This document shows positions 36,453 to 45,187 of a DNA stretch of 64,000 nt, one piece after another. The number at the start of each line of letters is the position of its first letter. Within the stretch, counting starts at the first letter, position 1. Both the position numbers and the translations under genes were made by a program. Location of the stretch: the NCBI RefSeq assembly GCF_000382425.1, contig NZ_KB908302.1:48724-112723 (forward strand). The letters run 5' to 3'. The notes under the pieces are model-generated. The model was not told the origin of the DNA. It worked only from the letters and a program-made list of their open reading frames with translations, and searched no databases. Origin of the DNA: Empedobacter brevis NBRC 14943 = ATCC 43319. Lineage in GTDB: Bacteria > Bacteroidota > Bacteroidia > Flavobacteriales > Weeksellaceae.

Positions 36453-38252
36453 ATGAATGATTTAATAATACATATTTCAGATTTACACGTAGCTATACAA
36501 AATGATAATTTAGGTAATAGAATTAATAATAATACTTTTTTAACTGTTGGAGAAAATAATTATAACAGTACTTATATAGATTCTCTAACAGAAAAAATTA
36601 AGGAATATAATTCTTTAAATAAAAATTTATACCTAATAATCACAGGTGATATAACGGACATAGGTGAAAAAAAAGAGTTTGATGAAGCTCACGATATAAT
36701 CAAAATAATTATTGATGATTTAGATATAACGCCAGATCACATTTTGATTATACCTGGTGATCATGATTGTCACAGAAGAAGCATTGTGCAGTATACCTCT
36801 GATAATGAATGTACTAATATTGATTCGAATGAGTTTTTGGACTCTATATTTGAGGAGAAATTTAAAAATTTCAATAAGTTTTTTTTAAAAATAAAAGGTC
36901 GAGAAATAGATAAAAATATAATTATTGATAATTTTATTGTAGGAGATATTTTGTTTTTGGCATTAAATTCAAATTACATTGTTAACCAGAAGGGTGGACA
37001 TGGATTCTTTATAGTAGATAAATTAGACAAAGAATTAAAAGATTTTGTTGATAATAATCCAAATAAAGAAATCGTATTATGTTTTCATCATAATATTGAG
37101 GGGGCACATGAAGACACACGTTTTGGGCAATGGGACCCTGTTAATAAGAAACAAATCGTAGCATTATTTCAAAAACACGGAATTAAACTTATACTTAATG
37201 GTAATGAACATACTAAAAATTCGAAAAGAGTTAGTGGTTATGATGATATTATTGTAAGTGATTCTGGTGCATTCAGTTCAAAAAATCATAATGCAAGTTT
37301 TAAAATTTATGATATAGTTGATGATCAATACGAATTATCACTTAGTAATATCTTTTTTAAATTAATGAAAGATAATACAACAAGTGAACCAGATCATGGT
37401 ACATGGAATTTACTTAGGTACGAAGATAATAAGAACAATGAATTAGAGAAATTTATATTAAAAACAAAAAATATTAGAGAAATTCAAAGACCAATAGAAG
37501 AAATTCCAGAAGAAATTCCAGAAGAAATTCCAGAAGAAATTCCAGATGTTGAATCTGAAAAAATAATTTATACTAATGAAGATTTTCAACAGAAAATCTA
37601 TTCAATTATAAAAGAAAAATCCTTATTTCAACATGGGCATTTTCATTGGAGTGAGTCTTCTCGTGCACACAATTGGATAAACGTTTCTAGAATGCTAGAA
37701 GACAATAAAGATCTTCAAATGATCAATGATACTATAATTGATTTAATTGAACAACATAACTCAGAAAAAGAAGCACATCTAATGATTGGATTAGGTTATG
37801 AAGGGAATATGATTGCTAGTAAAGCATCAATGAAATATGATTTTCCTTATACATATTTCCCATATTCGTATCGATCAAATGATCATAATCAATTTGAAAA
37901 TAAACTAGATTTTGATAATAGTGAGAGCAAATATAAAAATGTTATCATTATAACAGATGTTGTTAATGGCGCAAATACTATAAAGAAGTTTGTGCAAGAA
38001 CGTGAAAAAGAGTTTTTTGATAATGTAGAAAAAATTATTTTAGTTTCACTTTTTTATACAGGAGATAAAGAACTTAATTATGATATTTTAAATGGTGATA
38101 CTTTTAAAAATATAGAGTTTTATTCTGTTAAGCATCTAAAAGTAGAAAAATGTCCTTATCAAGATCATAATTACAAAGATGAATGCATTATTTTGAAGGA
38201 TAAACTTAATTGCGTTCATAAATTTTATAATGACAAATTAGTTTCTAAATAA
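36453..38252 (+). CDS. Metallophosphoesterase fused to phosphoribosyltransferase-like domain
   Basis: A 599-residue protein from the ATG at 36453 (MNDLIIHISDLHV); an ATG at 36429, eight codons earlier, overlaps the previous gene. The N-terminal 300 residues are a calcineurin-type phosphoesterase: HISDLHV, IITGDITD, IIPGDHDCHRR (Asp instead of the usual Asn in GNHD), CFHHNIEG and NGNEHTKN (the usual GHxH has lost its first His). After an EEIP x4 hinge, residues about 430-560 form a PRTase-like domain (EAHLMIGLGYEGNMIASK, NVIIITDVVNGANTIKKF). By its parts it may cut and rebuild a nucleotide signal or a cofactor such as NAD; this is inference. Confidence 0.78.
   Translation: MNDLIIHISDLHVAIQNDNLGNRINNNTFLTVGENNYNSTYIDSLTEKIKEYNSLNKNLYLIITGDITDIGEKKEFDEAHDIIKIIIDDLDITPDHILIIPGDHDCHRRSIVQYTSDNECTNIDSNEFLDSIFEEKFKNFNKFFLKIKGREIDKNIIIDNFIVGDILFLALNSNYIVNQKGGHGFFIVDKLDKELKDFVDNNPNKEIVLCFHHNIEGAHEDTRFGQWDPVNKKQIVALFQKHGIKLILNGNEHTKNSKRVSGYDDIIVSDSGAFSSKNHNASFKIYDIVDDQYELSLSNIFFKLMKDNTTSEPDHGTWNLLRYEDNKNNELEKFILKTKNIREIQRPIEEIPEEIPEEIPEEIPDVESEKIIYTNEDFQQKIYSIIKEKSLFQHGHFHWSESSRAHNWINVSRMLEDNKDLQMINDTIIDLIEQHNSEKEAHLMIGLGYEGNMIASKASMKYDFPYTYFPYSYRSNDHNQFENKLDFDNSESKYKNVIIITDVVNGANTIKKFVQEREKEFFDNVEKIILVSLFYTGDKELNYDILNGDTFKNIEFYSVKHLKVEKCPYQDHNYKDECIILKDKLNCVHKFYNDKLVSK
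37497..37544 (+). repeat. Four exact 12-bp tandem repeats inside the phosphoesterase gene
   Basis: GAAGAAATTCCA is repeated four times in frame and codes for EEIPEEIPEEIPEEIP, an acidic, proline-spaced hinge between the two domains. Copy-number change would alter hinge length without breaking the frame. Confidence 0.95.
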
Positions 38253-38254
38253 CG

Positions 38255-39337
38255 ATGAATTTCAGAGAACTTTTAAAAGACGATATATTCAAATTACCTT
38301 TAATACAAAAAGAAAAAGTCACCTTTAAGGTGTTTATTTTTAAAATATTAAAAGAATTTGAAGACAAAGTAAATTTGTTAGATGATGAACTTATTGATCC
38401 TAATAAAAATATAAAAACAAGCTTTGTAAAAAAAACATTAAAAGATAATATTAAAAATTTAAATCAATCTATATTAGAATATCTAAATGGGAATCCGCAC
38501 AAGGCTTATGAATATTTAGAAAAAACATTAAAGGGAAATTTTAAAGACCTTACAGAAATATTCAAAAATAAAAATTACGTTCTTGATGAAAGTTTTTTTA
38601 GAATAAGAACTAATGATACTAATTATCCTTATTCGATTGATCAAATGTTACATATACCATTTGAACATCGAGGAAAAGTGTCTACACAGCGATATAGCAT
38701 TCCTGGGTTTCCAAGTTTATATTTAGGTAAAACAATTTATATATGTTGGGAAGAATTAAGAAGACCTTCAATAGATAAAATTCAAATTATTCGTCTAAAA
38801 AATATTAATACTCTAAAAATTTTAGATTTAACGCCACCAATTAAGGATTGTAGTGATATTGACGAATTATATAAATTTTTAATGACATTCCCCTTGATTA
38901 TGTGTTGTAGTGTTAAAGTAAAGAATGATCATGACACATTCAAACCAGAGTATATTATTCCTCAACTATTATTACAATGGATTAGGAATAATTCTGAGTT
39001 TGATGGTATACAATATAAATCAACTCATATTACTACAAATTCTTTTATAGAAAACTCAGAATTAACAAATATAGTTTTGCCTGTTAAATCAAATAGTAAT
39101 AAAGGTTTATGCAAAAAGTTAATTAATAAATTTGAATCTACAGAAGTTGTTTCTTGGAGTTTATATCAATTTGCAACTGGAGGGCAAAATTTTATGTATA
39201 ATAGTAATGAATTCGATAAGATTAACAAACGTATACCAAATTTAGAATTAATAAATGGAGTACAACTTCCATATTCATATTCTACATTAGGTAATTTAGA
39301 ATATTATTTAGAAAATTTAAAAACAAAAAGTATATGA
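38255..39337 (+). CDS. RES-domain protein, candidate NAD-degrading effector
   Basis: A 360-residue protein, last gene of the operon and starting two bases after the previous stop. The RES fold begins at about residue 113: FFRIRTND (arginines 116 and 118), MLHIPFEHRGKVSTQRYSIPGFPSLYLG (R146, S148) and CWEELRRP (E166/E167). These are the conserved Arg, Glu and Ser of RES toxins, which hydrolyse NAD+. The first 110 residues are helical and unassigned. Unlike RES-Xre toxin-antitoxin pairs there is no Xre/MbcA-type antitoxin gene next to it; the three upstream enzymes would have to control it. Cell suicide by NAD depletion is the favoured inference. Confidence 0.8.
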   Translation: MNFRELLKDDIFKLPLIQKEKVTFKVFIFKILKEFEDKVNLLDDELIDPNKNIKTSFVKKTLKDNIKNLNQSILEYLNGNPHKAYEYLEKTLKGNFKDLTEIFKNKNYVLDESFFRIRTNDTNYPYSIDQMLHIPFEHRGKVSTQRYSIPGFPSLYLGKTIYICWEELRRPSIDKIQIIRLKNINTLKILDLTPPIKDCSDIDELYKFLMTFPLIMCCSVKVKNDHDTFKPEYIIPQLLLQWIRNNSEFDGIQYKSTHITTNSFIENSELTNIVLPVKSNSNKGLCKKLINKFESTEVVSWSLYQFATGGQNFMYNSNEFDKINKRIPNLELINGVQLPYSYSTLGNLEYYLENLKTKSI

Positions 39338-39376
39338 TTATGACCCTTCGTTTATTTCTAATTTAAGGGGTTATAG

Positions 39377-40003
<627 letters not shown>

Positions 40004-40071
40004 TAATGGTGATAGTTAATGATTTATCATTTTTACTACATTTTAAAATCACTATTTTTTACCATTGTTTT

Positions 40072-40089
40072 GATACCCGTTTGATACCC
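40072..40089 (+). repeat. Two GATACCC repeats, 11-bp period
   Basis: GATACCC at 40072 and 40083, separated by GTTT, upstream of the integrase remnant. The geometry equals that of the pair at 28827-28844. They may be arm-type recombinase sites from the element's integrase. Confidence 0.35.
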
Positions 40090-40139
40090 ATTTTATATAT
40101 TTGCTAATTATTACTATTGTTTTATTGTAAAATCTATAG

Positions 40140-41129
40140 ATGTCAGAAACTAAGAATGCTTTTTTAAGATATCAAATACTAGATGATTGTTTTTCAAACT
40201 TTTATCGTAAATATTTTTTAGAAGATCTCATAACAATTTGTTCTAAAAAACTTTCAGATTATTACGGTTCCGATATTTCTATATCGAAAAGAACCATTCA
40301 ATATGATATAGATTTTATGAAAGGTTCTGGAGGTAATTTTGCACCAATTGAAAAACTTAAGGAAGGTCGTAAATCATATTATAGATATTCAGATCCATCT
40401 TACTCTTTTATGAAAAAAGATTTAGATGCAAATGAATCAGCAGTTTTAAAAGATGCATTAATTACAATGTCTCGAATAAAAGGTTTACCTGGATTTGACT
40501 GGTTAAGTAAAATGCAGGTTCAGTTAGAGACAGCATTGGATATTGATACAAGTAAAGAGAAAATTATCAGTTTTGAAGGGAATGACTATTTAAAGGGAAT
40601 CGAATATCTTCAGCAATTATATCGATATATAATCAACAAAGAGGTATTAGAAGTCTTGTACCATCCTTTTACTCTAGAAAATCCAATTGTAATTAATATT
40701 TTGCCATATTATTTAAAGGAATACAACAACAGATGGTTTTTATTAGGTATGAATCATAATGAAAATTATATTCAAACATTAGCATTAGATCGTATTGTTT
40801 CAGTTGAAAGCACTAATTTTGATTATATAGAGAGTACGATTGATTTCGAAATTTATTTTAATGAGATTGTAGGAGTTACAAATTTTCAAGATAAACAAGT
40901 GGAGAAAATTAAAATTGAATTAGTTAATGATATTATCCCTTATCTTGAAACTAAACCGTTGCATAAAGACCAGTGGATTGAAGGTAACTTTTTAGAGCTG
41001 AATATTAAATCAAATTACGAATTAGAAAGTTTAATCCTTTCTTTTGGAGAAAAAATGAAAGTACTCGAGCCTGAATCGTTAAGATTAAAATTGAAGGAGA
41101 GAATTAAAAAAATGAATAATTTTTATTAG
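40140..41129 (+). CDS. WYL-domain transcriptional regulator
   Basis: A 329-residue regulator: an N-terminal winged helix of about 80 residues (LRYQILDDCFSNFYRKYFLEDLI...ISKRTIQYDIDFM), a WYL domain (about residues 165-235: EVLEVLYHPFTLENPIVINILPYYLKEYNNRWFLLGMNHNENYIQTLALDRIVSVE) and a C-terminal WCX extension. WYL proteins such as CapW and BrxR regulate defence loci, possibly by sensing nucleic acid pieces or nucleotides. It stands just before the retron RNA on the same strand, with a perfect inverted repeat (41129-41147) at its end, which makes it the likely regulator of the retron. Confidence 0.9.
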   Translation: MSETKNAFLRYQILDDCFSNFYRKYFLEDLITICSKKLSDYYGSDISISKRTIQYDIDFMKGSGGNFAPIEKLKEGRKSYYRYSDPSYSFMKKDLDANESAVLKDALITMSRIKGLPGFDWLSKMQVQLETALDIDTSKEKIISFEGNDYLKGIEYLQQLYRYIINKEVLEVLYHPFTLENPIVINILPYYLKEYNNRWFLLGMNHNENYIQTLALDRIVSVESTNFDYIESTIDFEIYFNEIVGVTNFQDKQVEKIKIELVNDIIPYLETKPLHKDQWIEGNFLELNIKSNYELESLILSFGEKMKVLEPESLRLKLKERIKKMNNFY

Positions 41130-41147
41130 ATGCAATTAGATTGCATC
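41129..41147 (+). promoter_or_regulatory. Perfect 19-bp inverted repeat before the retron (operator candidate)
   Basis: GATGCAATTAGATTGCATC: 8-bp arms around TAG, starting at the last base of the WYL stop codon. A further TTTGCATC lies at about 41161. There is no T-run, so a terminator is unlikely. It lies at the expected -33 region of the promoter element at 41157 and so could be an operator, probably for the WYL protein. Confidence 0.6.
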
Positions 41148-41156
41148 ATAAGCTTA

Positions 41157-41164
41157 TAAGTTTG
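41157..41164 (+). promoter_or_regulatory. Probable -7 element for retron RNA
   Basis: TAAGTTTG fits TAnnTTTG and would start transcription near 41170, about 20 bases before the a1 arm of the retron RNA. The -33 region coincides with the inverted repeat at 41129-41147. Confidence 0.4.
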
Positions 41165-41184
41165 CATCAATAAAACAAAACAGT

Positions 41185-41460
41185 TCTTTGGAATACCTGA
41201 CATAAATATTGAATTTTGATTACTGGTTTAATTTAAATTAAACAACGATCGGTAATCACCCTCTATAAGAGGGGCAATGTGATAGTATAACTATTGATAT
41301 ATTTATATTATTTTAACATTATTATTTATGAATGATCCTCTATAAACCTTCTTCATTTTACGATTGTTATCGTTTCAATAAATAAGCTTTATAATTAATC
41401 ATTCTGTTATCAATTATTTGTAATTGTTCACATAAAGAATAGACAGGTATTCTATCGAAT
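41185..41460 (+). ncRNA. Retron msr-msd RNA (predicted)
   Basis: Structure read by eye. GAATACCTG at 41191-41199 (a1) is exactly complementary to CAGGTATTC at 41444-41452 (a2), the flanking pairing every retron needs. Inside, an msr-like part holds a nested stem (GATTAC/GTAATC around GTTTAATTT/AAATTAAAC) and a hairpin CCCTC-TATAA-GAGGG. The msd-like part has a long stem: GAATGAT 41330-41336 with ATCATTC 41398-41404, TATAAA 41341-41346 with TTTATA 41388-41393, and CTT with AAG, closing around an inner hairpin ACGAT-TGTT-ATCGT. It ends about 20 bases before the reverse transcriptase. The exact ends and the branching G are not determined. Confidence 0.75.
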
Positions 41461-41478
41461 TTTAGCTAACTTAAGAAG

Positions 41479-42759
41479 ATGAAAAATAAGATTACAGCTT
41501 TACAAATTTCTGAAATTAAGGCAGATTTTTTAAAAATAGAAAGTTTAGATGATTTATGTAATGTATTAAATCTAATAAATGAATTAACTCAATTTAAAAA
41601 TAAGATTGAGATTAACCAACTAGTCAAACTTTCAAATCCTTCATTAGCAAAAAATAGATATAAAGAATTTACAATTAAGAAAAAATCTGGAACAAATCGT
41701 ACAATCAACGCACCGATTAGAGAATTGAATACAATCTTAAAATCATTAAATAATTTATTTAATTTAATATATAATCCTCATACAAATGCATTTGGATTTG
41801 TGACAGGTAAATCAATTGTAGATAATGCTAAAATTCATACTAATAAAAAGTATGTATACAATATTGATTTGAAAGACTTCTTTCATTCTTTTGATAGAAA
41901 TCGAGTGAAAATGGGGATTTGGTATCAATTATTTGGAGGTGATAAATCTAAAGAGAAAATTTCTTTCATATTAGCTTGTTTAACAACTCATCCATTAATG
42001 ATTGATGGGGTAAGTGGAATTGTATTACCTCAAGGTAGTCCAACTTCTCCTTTTTTAACAAATTTGCTTTGTTATAAATTAGATCGTCAATTAAAAGGTT
42101 TAGCTAAAAGATTTAGATTAATGTATTCACGATATGCGGATGATATTACCTTTTCATCAAATTATGATGTCTATTCAAATCCAACTTTTACGTTAGAACT
42201 AAATCGAATCATTACAACTCAAAATTTAGTAATTAATCCTACTAAAACACGTTTACAAGGAAATGGTTACCGTAAAGAGGTAACTGGTGTTATAGTAAAC
42301 GAACAAATTAATGTTTCTCAAAATTATATTAAACAATTAAGGATGTGGATTTATTACATTGAGAAATATGGGATAGAAAAGGCTACAGAAATCTTTAAAA
42401 AAGATTATGCGAAGGAGAAAGGTCATATAAAAAGCATGCAAGCTTCGATGCAAAATGTAATCGAAGGGAAATTACTATACTTGGAAATGGTTCGTGGGAA
42501 AGATGATAAAAAGTTTTTGACTTTAAAAAGGCGTTTCTATAAGTCGATAGGTAAAGTATCTAAAATTGATAAAGTTTTAATTGCTTGGGATGAGAAGGGG
42601 ATTTCTAAAGCAATGGATATTTATTATAACTATAATAGAATTTCTTTAGCTGCTTTTTTAGATAATGATGCAACAAATGTAATTCTTGATGAATTAAGGT
42701 TTGAAGCAAAGGATTCGAATAATAATAGAAAGAAATCAAATATAATTTTTACTTTATAA
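41479..42759 (+). CDS. Retron-type reverse transcriptase
   Basis: A 426-residue reverse transcriptase that primes from and copies part of its own RNA into msDNA. Seen: the retron region X motif NAxxH (SIVDNAKIHTN, residues 116-120), palm D130 in YNIDLKDFF, LPQGSPTSP at 183-191, the catalytic YADD at 219-222, and the retron region Y motif VTG at 268-270. It continues with a thumb (EKYGIEKATEIFKKDYA, NVIEGKLLYLEMVRG) and an extra 70-80-residue C-terminal extension beyond that of short retron RTs. One base separates it from the next gene, so RT and three accessory proteins are made from one operon. The NAxxH and VTG motifs separate it from group II intron, DGR and Abi-type RTs. Confidence 0.93.
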   Translation: MKNKITALQISEIKADFLKIESLDDLCNVLNLINELTQFKNKIEINQLVKLSNPSLAKNRYKEFTIKKKSGTNRTINAPIRELNTILKSLNNLFNLIYNPHTNAFGFVTGKSIVDNAKIHTNKKYVYNIDLKDFFHSFDRNRVKMGIWYQLFGGDKSKEKISFILACLTTHPLMIDGVSGIVLPQGSPTSPFLTNLLCYKLDRQLKGLAKRFRLMYSRYADDITFSSNYDVYSNPTFTLELNRIITTQNLVINPTKTRLQGNGYRKEVTGVIVNEQINVSQNYIKQLRMWIYYIEKYGIEKATEIFKKDYAKEKGHIKSMQASMQNVIEGKLLYLEMVRGKDDKKFLTLKRRFYKSIGKVSKIDKVLIAWDEKGISKAMDIYYNYNRISLAAFLDNDATNVILDELRFEAKDSNNNRKKSNIIFTL

Positions 42760-42760
42760 A

Positions 42761-43987
42761 ATGGACAGTAGGAAATATGAATTCTTTCAAAAATTATTGA
42801 ATGACAAAAGACTTAATTCTTTCCAAAGAGATCGAGTATTAACTTTTGTTCAAAAAGAGATCGACAAGGATTCTTCGAAACTCAAAACTATTGAAGAAAG
42901 ATTAATTAATCTCGAAAATATATCTAAAAATAAAAAGAATATAGAAGAGTCAATAGTAAATAATATTGAAACTGAAGATGTTTTTGATATAAAATATCTT
43001 TCTCCAGTTAATACATATAAATTTCTTTTAAATTATAATCAAAATCCAATTTTAAAATCAACCTGTCACGATATAGATAGTAATGAATTAGAAAATATTA
43101 GAAACTATTGTGGAGGGAAAGAATATTCATTTAAGAATCATTTAGATAAAGTTGTAAAAGAATATTCAAATTTTGAAAATCAATTTGCTCCACCCTATTT
43201 AAAAGCGTTGATAAGAGGTTATTTAACTGGACTTGATTTTAATGGTAATATCATAGAAAATGGTTGGAGTTCACAGAATATAAAATTTAATTGGTCTGAT
43301 AAAGAGTTATTAGATTGGTCTGAGAATAATTTAAGTGTACCACCTCATTTAAGTGATAGTCTCGCAAGCCAAAAACGTTGTTTAGGGTTCGAGTTTGAAA
43401 ATGCAATTCCAATTTATAATTCAGAAGAATATTTATATACATTTAAAGATTTAGTTCTTTTCTTCAAAAAACTATTTCACGTTCGCGCAGATAACTCTTT
43501 ATTTATTTTAATCAAAGAAATAAATAAAAATTTTGAAGGACAAATTGAATTCATAATCAATAAAGAGTCATTTCCAGAATTTATTGAATTTTTTGTGGAT
43601 GTCGATAAATTTTTACAAGCTTACTCTAAAATTTTAGAAATTATTTTAGAGGTTAATCAAAATATTGATACCAAACCCATTGTAGAGCTTTCATTAGAAG
43701 AGCAAAACCATAAAATTGCATTCGGTATTTTGCATAGAGATTCTATTTATAAAAAAAGTCTAATCAATACAAAACAAAGATTAGGAGATAAGTATAAGAA
43801 TTTAATTATTAATCAAATCAATGGAAATTGTAATTTAATTCTTGAAGCTGATTTTGAATTAAATAAATCTTATAGATTAGGTATTTGGAATAAAAAGAAT
43901 CTATGGGAAAAGACTTTTCCAGAAGAGGAAATCTTAGATAGTGAAGTTGGAGGAGTAAAACATATTTTAGAAATTATAAAATCATAA
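42761..43987 (+). CDS. Retron accessory protein 1, unknown
   Basis: A 408-residue soluble protein beginning one base after the RT stop. I do not recognise it. It has an N-terminal coiled-coil-prone part (residues about 30-75, FVQKEIDKDSSKLKTIEERLINLENISKNK), a central conserved-looking APPYLKALIRGYLTGLDFNGNIIENGW, and a C-terminal part (about 320-408) with IAFGILHRDSIYKKSLI, GNCNLILEADFELNKSYRLGIWN and a final GGVKHILEII. That ending recalls, weakly, the final G-box/helix of GHKL ATPases. Given the receiver-domain protein two genes on, a degenerate histidine-kinase-like partner is a possibility, no more. Strict linkage to the RT implies a retron function. Confidence 0.7.
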   Translation: MDSRKYEFFQKLLNDKRLNSFQRDRVLTFVQKEIDKDSSKLKTIEERLINLENISKNKKNIEESIVNNIETEDVFDIKYLSPVNTYKFLLNYNQNPILKSTCHDIDSNELENIRNYCGGKEYSFKNHLDKVVKEYSNFENQFAPPYLKALIRGYLTGLDFNGNIIENGWSSQNIKFNWSDKELLDWSENNLSVPPHLSDSLASQKRCLGFEFENAIPIYNSEEYLYTFKDLVLFFKKLFHVRADNSLFILIKEINKNFEGQIEFIINKESFPEFIEFFVDVDKFLQAYSKILEIILEVNQNIDTKPIVELSLEEQNHKIAFGILHRDSIYKKSLINTKQRLGDKYKNLIINQINGNCNLILEADFELNKSYRLGIWNKKNLWEKTFPEEEILDSEVGGVKHILEIIKS

Positions 43988-43990
43988 TAA

Positions 43991-45187
43991 ATGATCTATT
44001 TAATTGATGATAAAAAATTAAGGCAAGAAAAAGACTATAATTGGAATACTGAACGTTTTAGTCAATATGCTGATGTTATTTCAACAATATATACTGTAAA
44101 CGAATTAACAATTAATAGCAGAGATGTTTTTAAAGAAGGGAATATTATTTTATATCATGAATCTTTTTTAGATGCTACTGATTTAAAAGATGAAGCAATT
44201 GAAAGAAGACAACATATTGAATCCTTAGCTCAAACTAAAAACTATTCTGTCGTTTTTTTCAGCGGTTCTAAAAATTCGAGAGATATAAGGGGAAATATTG
44301 CTAATGTTCCTGTATCAACTTTGTATAGTAATCTTCAGATTTTTTTAGAGAAATACAGAAATAATGATCAAAATCTCTATTATATACTATTTGGTGAAAA
44401 TTATATTAATGAACAAAAATTACAATTAAAATTAAAAGACGCTATTAATCTATCAAACTCTTTTGAGCCATTAATGATTGATTCTTCCTATTTACATATT
44501 AGACCATTTACAGATAATATAAAAAAAATATTTTCTATGGCAAAAGAAGTTGTAGTTTTTGAAGATGTTGTGGATGACGATTTTTCATCTATGATAAAAA
44601 CAAAGTTAAATTCAGAACATTATAAATCTATTTATTTGTCAATAAGTCTTGGTCAAACTCTTTCAGATTTCAATGGTTTAAGATTAGCAACACATATTCG
44701 ATGTACAACTTCAATTAATCAATTAATACCTATCTATATATATAGTTTTGTGGATTTGAGTTATGTATTAGGTAATGAATATATAAATATACTAAAGACT
44801 AAAAATGTATTTTTTGTTGATTATACATCTGCATGGTTTAAAAATTCATTAGAACAAAAGATTGAACCAATTTCATTAGACGAACTTCATTCGGAAATGG
44901 ATAAACTTAAACTTAATGTTCCTAAAGATTATTATGATAATCATTCGATTGCAAATGAGTGGGGGATTTATCAACTTGCAAGAAATGCAAATATCCCAAT
45001 AGAAGATGTAGTAGGATTTGATCACAAAAAATTAGAAACGGTTTATTTTAAATGGTTAATCGTAAAAAATAATTTATTAATACCTATTGCTGAAGATGTT
45101 AAAGTTGAGCAAAAAAAATATGCTGATCAGCTCTCAGGGTTAAAAGTTAAAGGAAAAATTGATCTTTCAAAATTCTCAAAAAAATGA
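43991..45187 (+). CDS. Retron accessory protein 2, receiver-like N-terminus, unknown
   Basis: A 398-residue soluble protein that starts three bases after the previous stop and overlaps the next start by four. The N-terminus MIYLIDDKKLRQ followed by GNIILYHESFLD and YSVVFFSGSKNSRDI has the strand/acid/strand pattern of a receiver-like (flavodoxin-like) fold, with an unusual active site: the phospho-acceptor place seems to be occupied by YHESF. Residues about 190-400 are a separate unassigned domain (VVFEDVVDDDFSSMIKTKLNSEHYKSIYLSISLGQTLSDFNGLRLATHIRCT...). No nuclease or toxin motif is evident. It is probably one part of a complex with its two operon neighbours. Confidence 0.65.
   Translation: MIYLIDDKKLRQEKDYNWNTERFSQYADVISTIYTVNELTINSRDVFKEGNIILYHESFLDATDLKDEAIERRQHIESLAQTKNYSVVFFSGSKNSRDIRGNIANVPVSTLYSNLQIFLEKYRNNDQNLYYILFGENYINEQKLQLKLKDAINLSNSFEPLMIDSSYLHIRPFTDNIKKIFSMAKEVVVFEDVVDDDFSSMIKTKLNSEHYKSIYLSISLGQTLSDFNGLRLATHIRCTTSINQLIPIYIYSFVDLSYVLGNEYINILKTKNVFFVDYTSAWFKNSLEQKIEPISLDELHSEMDKLKLNVPKDYYDNHSIANEWGIYQLARNANIPIEDVVGFDHKKLETVYFKWLIVKNNLLIPIAEDVKVEQKKYADQLSGLKVKGKIDLSKFSKK

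Noticed and set aside
37497..37544. 12-bp tandem repeat as an iteron or regulatory array
   Set aside because: It is in frame within a long gene and codes for a regular EEIP hinge between domains.
38255..39337. RES protein as half of an ordinary RES-Xre toxin-antitoxin pair
   Set aside because: The gene before it is a phosphoesterase/PRTase fusion, not an Xre/DUF2384 antitoxin, and the gene is locked into a four-gene operon.
41479..42759. The reverse transcriptase as a group II intron, DGR or Abi-type protein
   Set aside because: It has NAxxH and VTG, lacks maturase and HNH domains, and there is no TR/VR repeat or intron RNA; a matching msr-msd RNA lies upstream.
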